From Bauldia sp965232525 (GTDB taxonomy: Bacteria > Pseudomonadota > Alphaproteobacteria > Rhizobiales > Kaistiaceae), in NCBI RefSeq assembly GCF_965232525.1, contig NZ_OZ246980.1:4092001-4156000 (forward strand): a stretch of DNA of 64,000 bases, in the 5' to 3' direction. Of this stretch, positions 8,401 through 16,205 are shown one piece after another; position 1 is the stretch's first letter; every line of letters starts with the position of its first letter. Position numbers and translations under genes: made by a program. The notes below the pieces were generated by a model that searched no databases, was not told where the DNA came from, and was given only the letters and a program-made list of their open reading frames with translations.

Positions 8401-9738
8401 ATGACCGAAACCTTTGACGTTGCCTTCACCGGCGGGACCGTGGTCAACCAGGACGGCGCAGCAGACCGCGACATCGGCGTCCGCGATGGCCGCATCGCCG
8501 CGATCGGCGCCATCGATGCGGGAGCCGCCGGCGAGGCCGTGGATTGTACGGGTCTCACCATCCTGCCCGGCGTGATCGACACCCAGGTGCACTTCCGCGA
8601 GCCGGGGGCCGAACACAAGGAAGACCTGGAGTCGGGATCGCGCGCGGCGGTGATGGGCGGTGTGACCGCCGTGTTCGAGATGCCCAACACCAATCCGCTG
8701 ACGGTGACGGCTGAAGCGCTGGCCGACAAGCTTGACCGGGCGCGGAGCCGGATGCACTGCGACTTCGCCTTCTTCGTCGGCGGCACCCACGCCAATGTCG
8801 ACGACATCGCCGAACTGGAGCGCTTGCCGGGTGCGGCCGGCATCAAGATTTTCATGGGCTCGTCGACCGGCGACCTGCTGGTTCCCGACGACGAGGGCCT
8901 CAAGGCGATCCTGGCGAAGACCCGCCGGCGGGTCTCGGTTCACGCCGAGGACGAGCCGCGGCTGATCGAGCGCACCGGCCATCGCGGCGCCGGCGATCCG
9001 TCGACCCACCCCATCTGGCGCGACGAGACCGCGGCGCTGCGGGCCACCGAGCGGCTGGTCGGTCTTGCGCTGGAGACGGGCGCGCGGATCAACCTGTTGC
9101 ACGTATCGACGGCCGAAGAGATCGACTTCATCCGCGCCTACAAGGACAACGCCACCGTTGAGCTGACGCCGCAGCATCTCTCCTTCCACGCCGAGCACTA
9201 TGACGACCTCGGCAGCCGGCTGCAGATGAACCCGCCGATCCGCGGCGCGCGGCATCAGGACCGGTTGTGGTGGGGGCTCGGCCAGGGGATCGCCGACCTG
9301 ATCGGCTCCGACCACGCGCCGCATACGCTGGAGGAGAAGGCGCAGGCATATCCCGACTCGCCGTCGGGGATGCCCGGGGTGCAGACCTTGGTGCCGGTGA
9401 TGCTCGATCATGTGGCGAACGGGCGGCTGACGCTGGCCCGCTTCGTCGACCTCACCTCGGCCGGGCCACAGCGGGTGTTCAACATCGCCGGCAAGGGCCG
9501 TATCGCGGTCGGCTACGACGCCGACCTCACGATCGTCGACCTCAACCGCCGCGAGACGATCACAGATGCCTGGTCCGCCTCGCGCTGCGGCTGGACGCCC
9601 TATGCCGGACGGACGGTGACCGGCTGGCCGGTGGGCACCGTGGTGCGCGGCCGCCGCGTGATGTGGGAGGGGGAACTGACCACGCCGTCCTCCGGCGCCG
9701 CGGTCCGCTTCGGCGAAGCCCTGCCGCGGTTGGCGTAG
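8401..9738 (+). CDS. Dihydroorotase-like amidohydrolase
   Basis: A 445-aa cyclic amidohydrolase closely matching proteins annotated as dihydroorotase in Hyphomicrobiales. Features include 'GVIDTQVHFREPG' near residue 60, 'GIKIFMGSSTGDLL' in the region where related enzymes carry a carboxylated Lys, 'HVSTAEE' around residue 230, and 'GSDHAPHTLEEKA' with the catalytic Asp. The usual HxH metal motif reads QVH here, so the first His is replaced by Gln. I recall this as a feature of the alphaproteobacterial branch, and it raises doubt about a simple binuclear zinc site. AAGGA precedes ATG 8401. The proposed role is carbamoyl-aspartate/dihydroorotate interconversion or a related ring opening; the exact substrate is uncertain. 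Confidence 0.88.
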   Translation: MTETFDVAFTGGTVVNQDGAADRDIGVRDGRIAAIGAIDAGAAGEAVDCTGLTILPGVIDTQVHFREPGAEHKEDLESGSRAAVMGGVTAVFEMPNTNPLTVTAEALADKLDRARSRMHCDFAFFVGGTHANVDDIAELERLPGAAGIKIFMGSSTGDLLVPDDEGLKAILAKTRRRVSVHAEDEPRLIERTGHRGAGDPSTHPIWRDETAALRATERLVGLALETGARINLLHVSTAEEIDFIRAYKDNATVELTPQHLSFHAEHYDDLGSRLQMNPPIRGARHQDRLWWGLGQGIADLIGSDHAPHTLEEKAQAYPDSPSGMPGVQTLVPVMLDHVANGRLTLARFVDLTSAGPQRVFNIAGKGRIAVGYDADLTIVDLNRRETITDAWSASRCGWTPYAGRTVTGWPVGTVVRGRRVMWEGELTTPSSGAAVRFGEALPRLA

Positions 9739-10420
9739 GGCGGGCTTCTCCCGCTCGCGCAAACGCTCCTCTCCACCCTTGCGGGGGAGATGGCGGAGCT
9801 TGGTCTCGCGAAGCGGGCCTTAGCGGAACCAGAGGGGGGTGCGACGCGGCGCGCGTCCGGCGCTCGCGCGCGGCACTGAGATCTCACCACCCTCGTCCTC
9901 TGGTCAAGCCAGAGGACGACGCGGAGTAGGTTTGCCTGCCGCACGAGGGCGACGGGCCCGAGCCTTGAATAGCCCCCGGCCGGGTCGGGCCGGGGCGCGA
10001 GCCCGAGACGCGGGCCGGGCAGGTCGCCGCTCTCCCTCTCCCCTGGTGGGAGAGGGCAGATTTGCCTTGGCGAGGGAGGAGCTTAGGCAAACCGGGTGAG
10101 GGGTGAGACCCATGATGCGTCTCGATCCCGAGGACACCCCTCACCAAGCTCGGCTAAGCCGGCTCTGCCGCCAAGCCTCACTATCCTCTCCCGCCGGGAG
10201 AGGATGCCGGCCGCTTGCGTGCCCTGTGCCGCCAACGCCGCGAGCCAAGCGCGATCACGACCGGCTCCCTCATTGGGCCCGGATCGTCCAAGGAACCGAG
10301 GGGCGCGTCGTGATATGGGAGCCGGACTCGAAAGAAGTTTAGTCAGCGGCCATCTCAACGCGCCTGCTGAGCCTGTCGCCCCGTGACCTCAAGAAATCGA
10401 TCGACACGCCGGCCTGACCG
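9739..10420. repeat. Repeat-rich intergenic region
   Basis: No convincing gene. It holds several REP-like units. About 9768-9840 is a 'cctctccacccttgcggggg' repeat that recurs at 43946-44020. 9894-9920 is a palindrome built from CGTCCTCTGG and CCAGAGGACG, of the type that ends the paired elements described elsewhere. About 10030-10108 is a 'ctctcccctggtgggagagg' stem related to those at 50540 and 51011. About 10190-10215 holds a further 'ctctcccgccgggagagg' stem. Short frames through this region are by-products of the palindromes. Confidence 0.75.
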
Positions 10421-11119
10421 TCACTCGCTGGTGAGGAAGTAGCGCCAGGTGCCGTCCGGGGTCAGGCCGACCCGGTAGGACAGGTAGGTGCCGTAGACCT
10501 GCATATCGTCGTAGTCGCCGGGGTAGACGATCTTCAGGAGTTCGACGATCTGCGGTCCGGTGAGCAGCTCGACCGGGTAGTGGGCGAAATAGGGCCACAC
10601 ATACATCTCGTCCGGCGTGCCCTCGCCGACATGGACGTAGCCGGCCTCTAGCATCTCGGCGAGCACCGCCAGAATCTCGCGACCCTCCGGGTCGGCGGAG
10701 ATCGACTTGAGGTAGGCAATGGGGTCGCCGATATCGTTGTAGCTGAACGCGGGCGGCTCTTCATTGGCGTCGATAATCGGCCGGAGCCGCTCCGGATCGC
10801 CGGAGTTGGCGGCCTCGAGAATCTGTTCGCGCAGGCGCCGGACGGGGGTCGGAAGTGTGTCGGTATCGTAGCGAACCGTCGGCGCGACCGGCGGCTCGTC
10901 CGGGATGTCGATGGCGGTGTCGTCCTCCGGCGGTTCGGCCGGGGCCGCGGGCCGATCGAGCAGGTCGTCGGCGGGGATTTGCGGCATCAGGTCGCCATCC
11001 GGCGCGCCCGGTTTGCTCAGCGGCTCGATCGCTTCAAGATCAGGGCCGGTAACGGCGTAAGCCGCACTCGGCGTCAGGCCGAGGCCGGCAACAAGACCCA
11101 GCAAGGCGCTCCGGCGCAT
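10421..11119 (-). CDS. Secreted protein of unknown function
   Basis: A 232-aa protein with a clear Sec signal peptide (residues 1-22, ending 'PSAAYA'). A Pro/Asp-rich linker follows (about 40-85), then a conserved-looking C-terminal domain with 'SYNDIGDPIAYLKSISADPE', 'MYVWPYFAHYPVELLTGPQI' and 'TPDGTWRYFL'. The C-terminal part resembles hypothetical periplasmic proteins of Hyphomicrobiales. I do not recognise a named domain. Codon use is typical of the window. It is probably periplasmic. Confidence 0.75.
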   Translation of the reverse strand: MRRSALLGLVAGLGLTPSAAYAVTGPDLEAIEPLSKPGAPDGDLMPQIPADDLLDRPAAPAEPPEDDTAIDIPDEPPVAPTVRYDTDTLPTPVRRLREQILEAANSGDPERLRPIIDANEEPPAFSYNDIGDPIAYLKSISADPEGREILAVLAEMLEAGYVHVGEGTPDEMYVWPYFAHYPVELLTGPQIVELLKIVYPGDYDDMQVYGTYLSYRVGLTPDGTWRYFLTSE

Positions 11120-11205
11120 CGCTCCCCTCCCGCGCGGCTACCCCGCCCGGTTGGTAGTCTAGTGGTCCGACTCTATCCGAAGCAATGCGCGAAACTGCGC
11201 GCGCC

Positions 11206-11478
11206 TTACTGGACCGCCCGCTGCGGCGAGAACTCGAACGCCTGAATCCGGGAAGGGAATGTCGCCGCCAACTCGGCGACGGCGTCCTCGCCGTAGATCG
11301 CGATCAGATCGGAGAAGGCGTAGAACAGCGCGGCGTGGGCGAGGATCTCGGGCTCGACCCCTTCCGCCGCAGCTTCGTCCCACGCTTCGCACAGATAGTT
11401 GAGCGCCAGCCGCTTCTTCTCGGCAATCGCGCGGTCGTCCGCAGGCGCCGCTGCCTCGGACGCGGGGGTCGATGTCAT
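11206..11478 (-). CDS. Small conserved hypothetical protein
   Basis: A 90-aa acidic protein with an Ala/Pro-rich start and a predicted helical core 'RLALNYLCEAWDEAAAEGVE' and 'ILAHAALFYAFSDLIAIYGE'. The helix-rich, Ala/Leu-heavy composition and GC-rich third positions support coding. Similar short proteins occur in related alphaproteobacteria, but I know no function. It stands alone with gaps of ~85 and ~130 nt on either side. The region just past its end contains a CTAGTGGTCCGAC stretch (~11157) resembling one arm of the CTAG palindromic element. Confidence 0.65.
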   Translation of the reverse strand: MTSTPASEAAAPADDRAIAEKKRLALNYLCEAWDEAAAEGVEPEILAHAALFYAFSDLIAIYGEDAVAELAATFPSRIQAFEFSPQRAVQ

Positions 11479-11606
11479 GAGTGGCCATCCAAAACAAAAG
11501 GTTAACGAGTCGCGACGCTAACACGTCAAATGCCCGGCATCAGCCGTATCGTGAAGAAAAGGTTAACGGCATCTTAAGATCCTCGCCGGTCCGGGTAAGG
11601 ATTTGT

Positions 11607-12020
11607 TTACTCTTGCCGGCCGTAGCGGGCGACGATGTCGCGGGCGATGCGCTGGCCTTCGTCCATGTAGCGATCGATTGCCAGAGCCGCGGCCGGGGTG
11701 CAGTTCCGGTAGACCGCGCTGAACCCGCCATAGCCGCGGTTGAAGCGATCGACGAAGCGGGTGCGCCGCACCGGGTCGGCCTCCTCGGCGTCGATCAGCG
11801 CCTGCATCTCGTCCCGCCACAGGCTGCCCTCGTCGCTGTCGCAGAGTTCGCGGAGATAATGCAGGGCGCCGAGGATCTCCGACAGCCGCAGAAGCTGGTC
11901 ATCATAAGGCGGCGGCGGGATGTCCGGCGCCGGCGCTTCGGCCTCCTGGGCGGTGCCGCCGGTTGCCGCGGCGACGGTGACAAGGGCTGCCAGCACGATG
12001 GCAACGATAGGCTTCGGCAA
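11607..12020 (-). CDS. TIGR02301 family secreted protein
   Basis: A 137-aa protein with a signal peptide and the TIGR02301 pattern: 'LSEILGALHYLRELC', 'WRDEMQALIDAEEADPVRRT', 'FNRGYGGFSAVYRNCT' and a final 'RYMDEGQRIARDIVARY'. The two Cys (LC and NCT) may form a disulfide in the periplasm. I chose TTG 12020 because GAGGAG lies 10 nt upstream. The longer frame to ATG 12062 would overlap the NUDIX gene by 35 nt. Translational coupling to that gene is likely, since its stop (12028-12030) is 7 nt before this start. The family is alphaproteobacterial and functionally uncharacterised. Confidence 0.82.
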   Translation of the reverse strand: MPKPIVAIVLAALVTVAAATGGTAQEAEAPAPDIPPPPYDDQLLRLSEILGALHYLRELCDSDEGSLWRDEMQALIDAEEADPVRRTRFVDRFNRGYGGFSAVYRNCTPAAALAIDRYMDEGQRIARDIVARYGRQE

Positions 12021-12027
12021 GGCTGGC

Positions 12028-12495
12028 TCACTCCTCGGGGCGATGGGCCGATGGTGGGACAAATCCGGTGTCGGCCAGAATACGCGCCGTATCGGCGGTC
12101 ACCGTCAAGTCGGCGAGGTCGCCGGGTGTGAACCAGCGTGCATCGGCGGCGTCGTCACCGGCGCGAAGATCGCCGGCGGTCGCACGGCCGGCAAACACGA
12201 TGATGACGAAGTGCTTGCCGACACCGGTGTCTTCGTCGTCGAGGCGGATCTCGGCGCGATCGATCTGGCGGTCGATGACCACGGTGAGGCCAGTCTCCTC
12301 GCGGACCTCGCGGGCGGCGGCATCGACCAGCAGTTCGCCAAAGCGGACCTCACCGCCCGGAAACGCCCACTGGTGACGCAGTGGCGGCTTAGCTCTGCGA
12401 ACGAGGAGGACGCGGCCGTCTTCGATGATGCAGACGCTCACACCGAGGACGGGACCGGAGGGCGCAGTCGGCTCAGGCGAGGCATCCGGTGGCAT
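12028..12495 (-). CDS. NUDIX hydrolase
   Basis: A 155-aa protein with a complete Nudix box, 'GGEVRFGELLVDAAAREVRE' followed by 'ETGL' (about residues 47-70), giving the G-x5-E-x7-REUXEEXGU metal and catalytic motif. The strand 'VLGVSVCIIEDGRVLLVRRA' precedes it. It hydrolyses a nucleoside diphosphate linked to another moiety; the substrate is not predictable from sequence. It is likely co-transcribed with the downstream TIGR02301 gene, with 7 nt between them. It diverges from the PH-domain and SRAP genes. Confidence 0.92.
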   Translation of the reverse strand: MPPDASPEPTAPSGPVLGVSVCIIEDGRVLLVRRAKPPLRHQWAFPGGEVRFGELLVDAAAREVREETGLTVVIDRQIDRAEIRLDDEDTGVGKHFVIIVFAGRATAGDLRAGDDAADARWFTPGDLADLTVTADTARILADTGFVPPSAHRPEE

Positions 12496-12572
12496 CGCCG
12501 CACCCTACTGCCACGCCCGTCCGACGCAAGCGGGCGGTTGTCGACGCCTCCGGTTGCGGCTACGAGGCGAGG

Positions 12573-12590
12573 GATGTGTGGACGCTTTCT
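12573..12590 (+). repeat. Copy of SRAP gene start (direct repeat with 13098-13115)
   Basis: The 18-mer gatgtgtggacgctttct occurs here and again at 13098-13115, where it is the start of the intact SRAP gene. Here it opens a short frame reading MCGRFLF that stops within 60 nt. The two copies flank the PH-domain gene. The simplest reading is that this is the original or a duplicated start of the SRAP gene, left behind when the intervening ~500 bp arrived. Confidence 0.7.
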
Positions 12591-12623
12591 TTTCACAGCG
12601 AGAAACGATGGAGCGACGCCGCG

Positions 12624-13085
12624 GTGGTGACCTATCTGGAAAGAGCGCTACGTCCCGGCGAGACGGTGATTTATCGCGCCCAGCTGACACCCTTCATTTA
12701 TGCCAACGGACTGTTTGCGGCGGCCTTCGCGGTACCGGTGTTTGTATTCGGAATGTCTTTGCCCGATGCCGCCTCGGAAGCTCCATTCCTGATGGCGGCC
12801 GCTCCCCTTTTCATCGGTGTGGTTTTGCTTGTCGGCGCATTCGTGGCCCGAGTCACGACCGAGATCGCAGTTACAGATCAGCGGATCATCCTGAAGCGCG
12901 GTCTGGTTCGGCGAGATACGGTGGAGATGAATGTCGGCAAGGTCGAGAGCGTCGACATTCGCCAGTCAGTGCTGGGACGAATTTTCAATTTCGGAACTGT
13001 TCTGGTTCGCGGAACGGGTGCAGGCCTCGCGCCGCTGAGATACGTCGAAGATCCACTCGCGCTGCGATCAGCCATAACCAACTGA
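12624..13085 (+). CDS. Bacterial PH-domain (bPH2-like) membrane protein
   Basis: A 153-aa protein with a short N-terminal segment containing 'LRPGETVIYRAQLT', two transmembrane helices (about residues 25-75), and a YdbS/bPH2-type domain with 'EIAVTDQRIILKRGLVRRDT', 'MNVGKVESVDIRQSVLG' and 'GTVLVRGTGAGLAPLRYVED'. I chose GTG 12624 because GGAG lies 10 nt upstream. The open frame extends to 12489, but that part would overlap the divergent NUDIX start. GC is slightly lower than in the flanking genes. The gene is bracketed by the 18-bp duplication of the SRAP start, suggesting insertion. The role of bPH2 membrane proteins is largely unknown. Confidence 0.83.
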   Translation: MVTYLERALRPGETVIYRAQLTPFIYANGLFAAAFAVPVFVFGMSLPDAASEAPFLMAAAPLFIGVVLLVGAFVARVTTEIAVTDQRIILKRGLVRRDTVEMNVGKVESVDIRQSVLGRIFNFGTVLVRGTGAGLAPLRYVEDPLALRSAITN

Positions 13086-13098
13086 AGCAAGACCGCCG

Positions 13099-13779
13099 AT
13101 GTGTGGACGCTTTCTCCTGATCGCCACGCCGGACGAAGTCGCGGCGCTGTTGGGGTACCTCGACGGCGAGTGGTTTCCGCCGCGCTATAACATCGCGCCG
13201 ACCCAGCCGATCGCCATCGTCCGCAGGGTCAACGGCGCGCGACGGTTCGCGCTGGTGCGCTGGGGGCTGGTACCGGGCTGGGTCGAGGATCCGCGGCGGT
13301 TCTCGCTGCTGATCAACGCGCGGGCCGAGGGCATCGGCGAGAAGCCGGCGTTCAAGGGAGCCTTCCGCCACCGGCGATGTCTGATCCCGGCGAGCGGCTT
13401 TTACGAATGGCGGGGCAGCAAAGGCAGTGCCCGCCAGCCTCATCTCCTTCGCCGTACCGACCAGGCGCCGTTCGCGTTTGCCGGCTTGTGGGAAAGCTGG
13501 CTTGGCCGCGATGGCAGCGAGATCGACAGCGCGACGATCATCACAGTCGCGGCCCGTGGTGAACCCGCCCGCATCCACGACCGGATGCCGTTGATCCTCG
13601 GACCGGAAAGTTACGACACCTGGCTCGGTGGCGACGACCACCGACCGCCGGACCTGCATCCGTTGATCGAGGCCGCGCCGATCGGGTCGTTGGAGTCGTT
13701 CGCGGTCGGCACGCGCGTCAACAGCGTCGACAATGACGGGCCTGACCTGATCGAGCCGCCGGCGCCGACGCTGTTCTAG
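13099..13779 (+). CDS. SRAP/YedK (HMCES-type) abasic-site protein
   Basis: A 226-aa SOS-response-associated peptidase family protein. It starts 'MCGRFLL'; Cys2, after Met removal, is the residue that forms a thiazolidine crosslink with abasic sites in ssDNA. Other family motifs are 'PRYNIAPTQPIAIV', 'RWGLVPGWV', 'INARAEGIGEKPAF', 'RRCLIPASGFYEW' (which holds the active-site Glu) and 'RIHDRMPLIL' with the active-site His. It protects abasic sites in single-stranded DNA. The stop codon TAG (13777-13779) lies within the CTAG terminus of the adjoining palindromic element. An 18-bp copy of the gene start lies upstream at 12573-12590. Confidence 0.95.
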   Translation: MCGRFLLIATPDEVAALLGYLDGEWFPPRYNIAPTQPIAIVRRVNGARRFALVRWGLVPGWVEDPRRFSLLINARAEGIGEKPAFKGAFRHRRCLIPASGFYEWRGSKGSARQPHLLRRTDQAPFAFAGLWESWLGRDGSEIDSATIITVAARGEPARIHDRMPLILGPESYDTWLGGDDHRPPDLHPLIEAAPIGSLESFAVGTRVNSVDNDGPDLIEPPAPTLF

Positions 13780-13856
13780 TGGAACGAATTTGACATTTGA
13801 GTCCCATGTGCGGCCAAGCTCTCGCTCAAATGTCGAATTCAAAAGTTCCACTAGAA
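13774..13856. repeat. CTAG-ended inverted-repeat element, copy 2
   Basis: An 83-bp element with perfect 12-bp terminal inverted repeats: TTCTAGTGGAAC at 13774-13785 and GTTCCACTAGAA at 13845-13856. Inside lie arms related to 'gaatttgacatttga' and 'tcaaatgtcgaattc'. It overlaps the last codons and TAG stop of the SRAP gene. It is the best-preserved copy of this family in the window. Confidence 0.85.
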
Positions 13857-13867
13857 ACATAGACTTG

Positions 13868-13944
13868 CTAGTGGTTCTTATGACTTCGACATTTGCCTGA
13901 GCGGGTGTTGCAAGGGGTAGCAAATGTCGGAGTCGAACCACTAG
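13868..13944. repeat. CTAG-ended inverted-repeat element, copy 3
   Basis: A 77-bp element with inverted ends CTAGTGGTTC and GAACCACTAG, and internal arms 'gacttcgacatttgc' and 'gcaaatgtcggagtcg'. It lies 11 nt after copy 2, giving a tandem pair between the SRAP and HD-domain genes. The ends match copy 2 only in CTAGTGG, so it may be a distinct subfamily. Confidence 0.8.
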
Positions 13945-14002
13945 CGCCGGACATCGGCCATCCACGTCTTGTCGATGGGCTCGTCCGCGCTCTCACCAAC
14001 GG

Positions 14003-14062
14003 TGTTCGCGTGGATGCGCGGATCAAGTCCCCACATGACGTCGGTGGAGGGCGTGGCCGTCA
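14003..14062. repeat. REP-like repeat ('gcgtggatgcgcggatcaag' type)
   Basis: The sequence 'gttcgcgtggatgcgcggat' continues into 'caagtccccacatgacgtcg'. The same unit occurs inverted at about 15431-15495. This is a short interspersed repeat of a kind common between genes in Hyphomicrobiales. The intergenic region 13945-14190 otherwise shows nothing. Confidence 0.7.
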
Positions 14063-14190
14063 AGCGCACACCGCGTCGTGACCGGATCGGCGCTGGGCCG
14101 ACTGTAGCGTCGGCGGGAAAGCCCAATAGCCCAAACCCAGGCGAATCGGCGACACTGAGGCCGAGACGACACGCGCCACCGGATTCGCCG

Positions 14191-14805
14191 ATGCCCGACC
14201 GTCCCCGAGCCCCGCCCCGCGCCTGGCAGCGCATGCTCTCCGGGCGGCGCCTCGACCTCCTCGACCCATCGCCGCTCGATGTCGAGATCACCGACATCGC
14301 CCACGGCCTCGCCCGGGTCGCCCGCTGGAACGGCCAGACCGTCGGCCGCAACGCCTATTCGGTCGCGCAACACACCCTGCTGGTCGACCAGATCGTCGAG
14401 GCGACCGATCCCGACCTCGGCGCCAAAGCGCGGCTCGCCGTGATGCTCCACGATGCGCCCGAATACGTGATCGGCGACCTGATCTCGCCGTTCAAGGCGC
14501 TGCTCGGCGGCCGCTACCAAGAGATCGAGGCCCGGCTGCTCACCGCAATCCACCGCCGGTTCGGCGTCAAGACGCCGTTGCCGGCCCGGCTTCAGGCGAA
14601 GATCAAGGCCGGCGACCGTACTGCCGCCTACTACGAGGCAATCACGCTCGCCGGCTTCACCGACACGGAAGCGCGGCGCTATTTCGGCCGGCCGCGCGGC
14701 CCCAACCCGGCCGATCTCGACCTCGAACCCTGGCCGGCGGTGCTCGCCGAGCGGCGCTTCCTCAAGCGCTTCAATACGCTCGCCAAGCGGGCGGATCGCG
14801 GCTGA
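14191..14805 (+). CDS. HD-domain hydrolase (YfbR-like)
   Basis: A 204-aa HD-superfamily protein. Metal-ligand and catalytic motifs are 'YSVAQHTLLV' (first His, about residue 58), 'LAVMLHDAPEYVIGDLISP' (the HD dyad, about 90-91, and the downstream E-Y-x-x-G-D-x-x-x-P signature), and 'RTAAYYEAITL', where family members carry the last Asp region. This spacing is that of YfbR-type 5'-deoxynucleotidases and related HD hydrolases. ATG 14191 is used; the upstream open frame runs through the repeat unit. It probably hydrolyses a nucleoside monophosphate or similar phosphomonoester. Confidence 0.88.
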   Translation: MPDRPRAPPRAWQRMLSGRRLDLLDPSPLDVEITDIAHGLARVARWNGQTVGRNAYSVAQHTLLVDQIVEATDPDLGAKARLAVMLHDAPEYVIGDLISPFKALLGGRYQEIEARLLTAIHRRFGVKTPLPARLQAKIKAGDRTAAYYEAITLAGFTDTEARRYFGRPRGPNPADLDLEPWPAVLAERRFLKRFNTLAKRADRG

Positions 14806-15684
14806 TCCGGTACTACCAACCGCCGATCTTGCTCCTTGCGGATTCCTCTGCGGAAGCTGGTTTGGCATTTTGGGAGGACGCATGCGGCGGTTGCGGCGGC
14901 TAAGCCGAGCCTGGTGAAGGAGTTGAAGGCGACCGTCGAACGCACACCCCACCTCCTCATGCTGAGAGCCTGCCCCCGACCCGATCGGGGGAGACCCGGC
15001 GGAGCCGGGGCCTCGAAGCACGCACATCCCATAGACGAAGCGCCATCTCCGCGCCGGGTGGAGGCTGTCTCGCGAGAGGCGAAATGGCGTCGTGCGTCTT
15101 TCGAGGCTCGCCCGCTTATACGGTCTCGCACCTCAAGATGAGGGCGATTGCGTTTGGTCCAAAGGGTGCGTTTGCATGCGGCGAGGACTTCAGTAGGGGA
15201 ATCAAAGGGGGGAGGGAACCCAACTTCATCGACGTCGCCACATACCAGAGAAAGCCGCCGCGGGCTCACCCACGCCCCGTCGTCCTCTGGCTTGACCAGA
15301 GGACCCATCGAAACCTTTGCTCCGATACAGAATGGTTGTGAACACCTCCGGCATGTCACTGCCCAGCCATGTGCCGCGGATACCGGTCCTCTGGTCAAGC
15401 CAGAGGACGACGCGGAGTGGTAGTGACACGGCCACGCCCGCCATGGACGTCATGCGCGGACTTGATCCGCGCATCCACGCGAACACCACCAATGGGGGAC
15501 CGCACAGCGGTCGTGAAGACGTGGACGGCCGGAACTGATCCCGGATCAAGCTCGGGGACGGCCATGACGGTGGTGCTTGTACCTGACCCTCCGTCGCAGC
15601 CTCCCCCCCAACACGCCGGGCCCCAAAATCGAACAACGCTGTATACTCGCCGCGCGAACCGCACCCGCCACCCGGATTCGACCG
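14806..15684. repeat. Repeat-rich intergenic region
   Basis: About 880 bp with no convincing gene. It holds a 'CTCATGCTGAG...CTCGAAGCACGCAC' unit at ~14955-15027, its inverse at ~15095-15142, a paired palindromic element at 15279-15411, and an inverted copy of the 'gcgtggatgcgcggatcaag' repeat at ~15431-15495. The many short frames here are artefacts of these units. Confidence 0.75.
15279..15411. repeat. Paired palindromic (REPIN-like) element A1
   Basis: A 133-bp unit. The left end GTCGTCCTCTGGCTTGACCA continues into 'gaggaccc', and the right end is its inverse (GGTCCTCTGGTCAAGCCAGA then 'ggacgac'). Each end is itself a small palindrome. The interior begins 'catcgaaaccttgctccga'-like sequence shared with the copies at 33475 and 43771. 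Two inverted REPs with a ~75-bp spacer match the REPIN layout. Confidence 0.75.
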
Positions 15685-16200
15685 ATGCCGCATGTTCATG
15701 TCTGCCCCCTGTCGCAACTCGCCGAGACGGTCGCGGTGTCCGGCGCGAGCCATCTGATCAGCATCGTCAACGAAGGCACGCCGGTCGACCGCCCGGCCGC
15801 GATTCCCGAAGCCAATCATCTGTTCATCGGCGTCAACGACATCGTCGAGCCGGCGGAGGGGATGACCGCCCCGGAAACCGAACACGTCGGGGAACTGATC
15901 GCCTTCATCAAAAACTGGCCCGCCGCCCGGCCGCTAGTGGTCCATTGCTATGCCGGCATCAGCCGGTCGACCGCTGGTGCCTTCATCGCGCTCTGCGCCG
16001 CCCGGCCCGATCGCGACGAGATGGCCACAGCGCGGCGGCTTCGCGAGGCGGCACCGACGGCGACCCCCAACATCCGCATCGTCGCCCTTGCCGACACCCT
16101 GCTCGACCGCGACGGCCGCATGGTCCGGGCGGTGCAAGCGATCGGCCGCGGCGAACTCGCCTTCGAGGGCACGCCCTTCGCCCTGCCGCTGGAAGACTAG
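15685..16200 (+). CDS. Tyrosine/dual-specificity phosphatase-like protein
   Basis: A 171-aa protein with the Cys-phosphatase P-loop 'VVHCYAGISRSTAGAFIAL' (HCx5RS; Cys88 nucleophile, Arg94). The fold starts 'HLISIVNEGTPVDRP', as in alphaproteobacterial predicted protein-tyrosine phosphatases. A conserved general-acid Asp may lie in the 'GVNDIVEPAEG' loop. ATG 15685 is chosen; the upstream extension to 15577 runs into repeat DNA. It lies 5 nt upstream of the NadQ gene, so the two are probably co-transcribed. The substrate is unknown. Confidence 0.85.
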   Translation: MPHVHVCPLSQLAETVAVSGASHLISIVNEGTPVDRPAAIPEANHLFIGVNDIVEPAEGMTAPETEHVGELIAFIKNWPAARPLVVHCYAGISRSTAGAFIALCAARPDRDEMATARRLREAAPTATPNIRIVALADTLLDRDGRMVRAVQAIGRGELAFEGTPFALPLED

Positions 16201-16205
16201 AGCCC

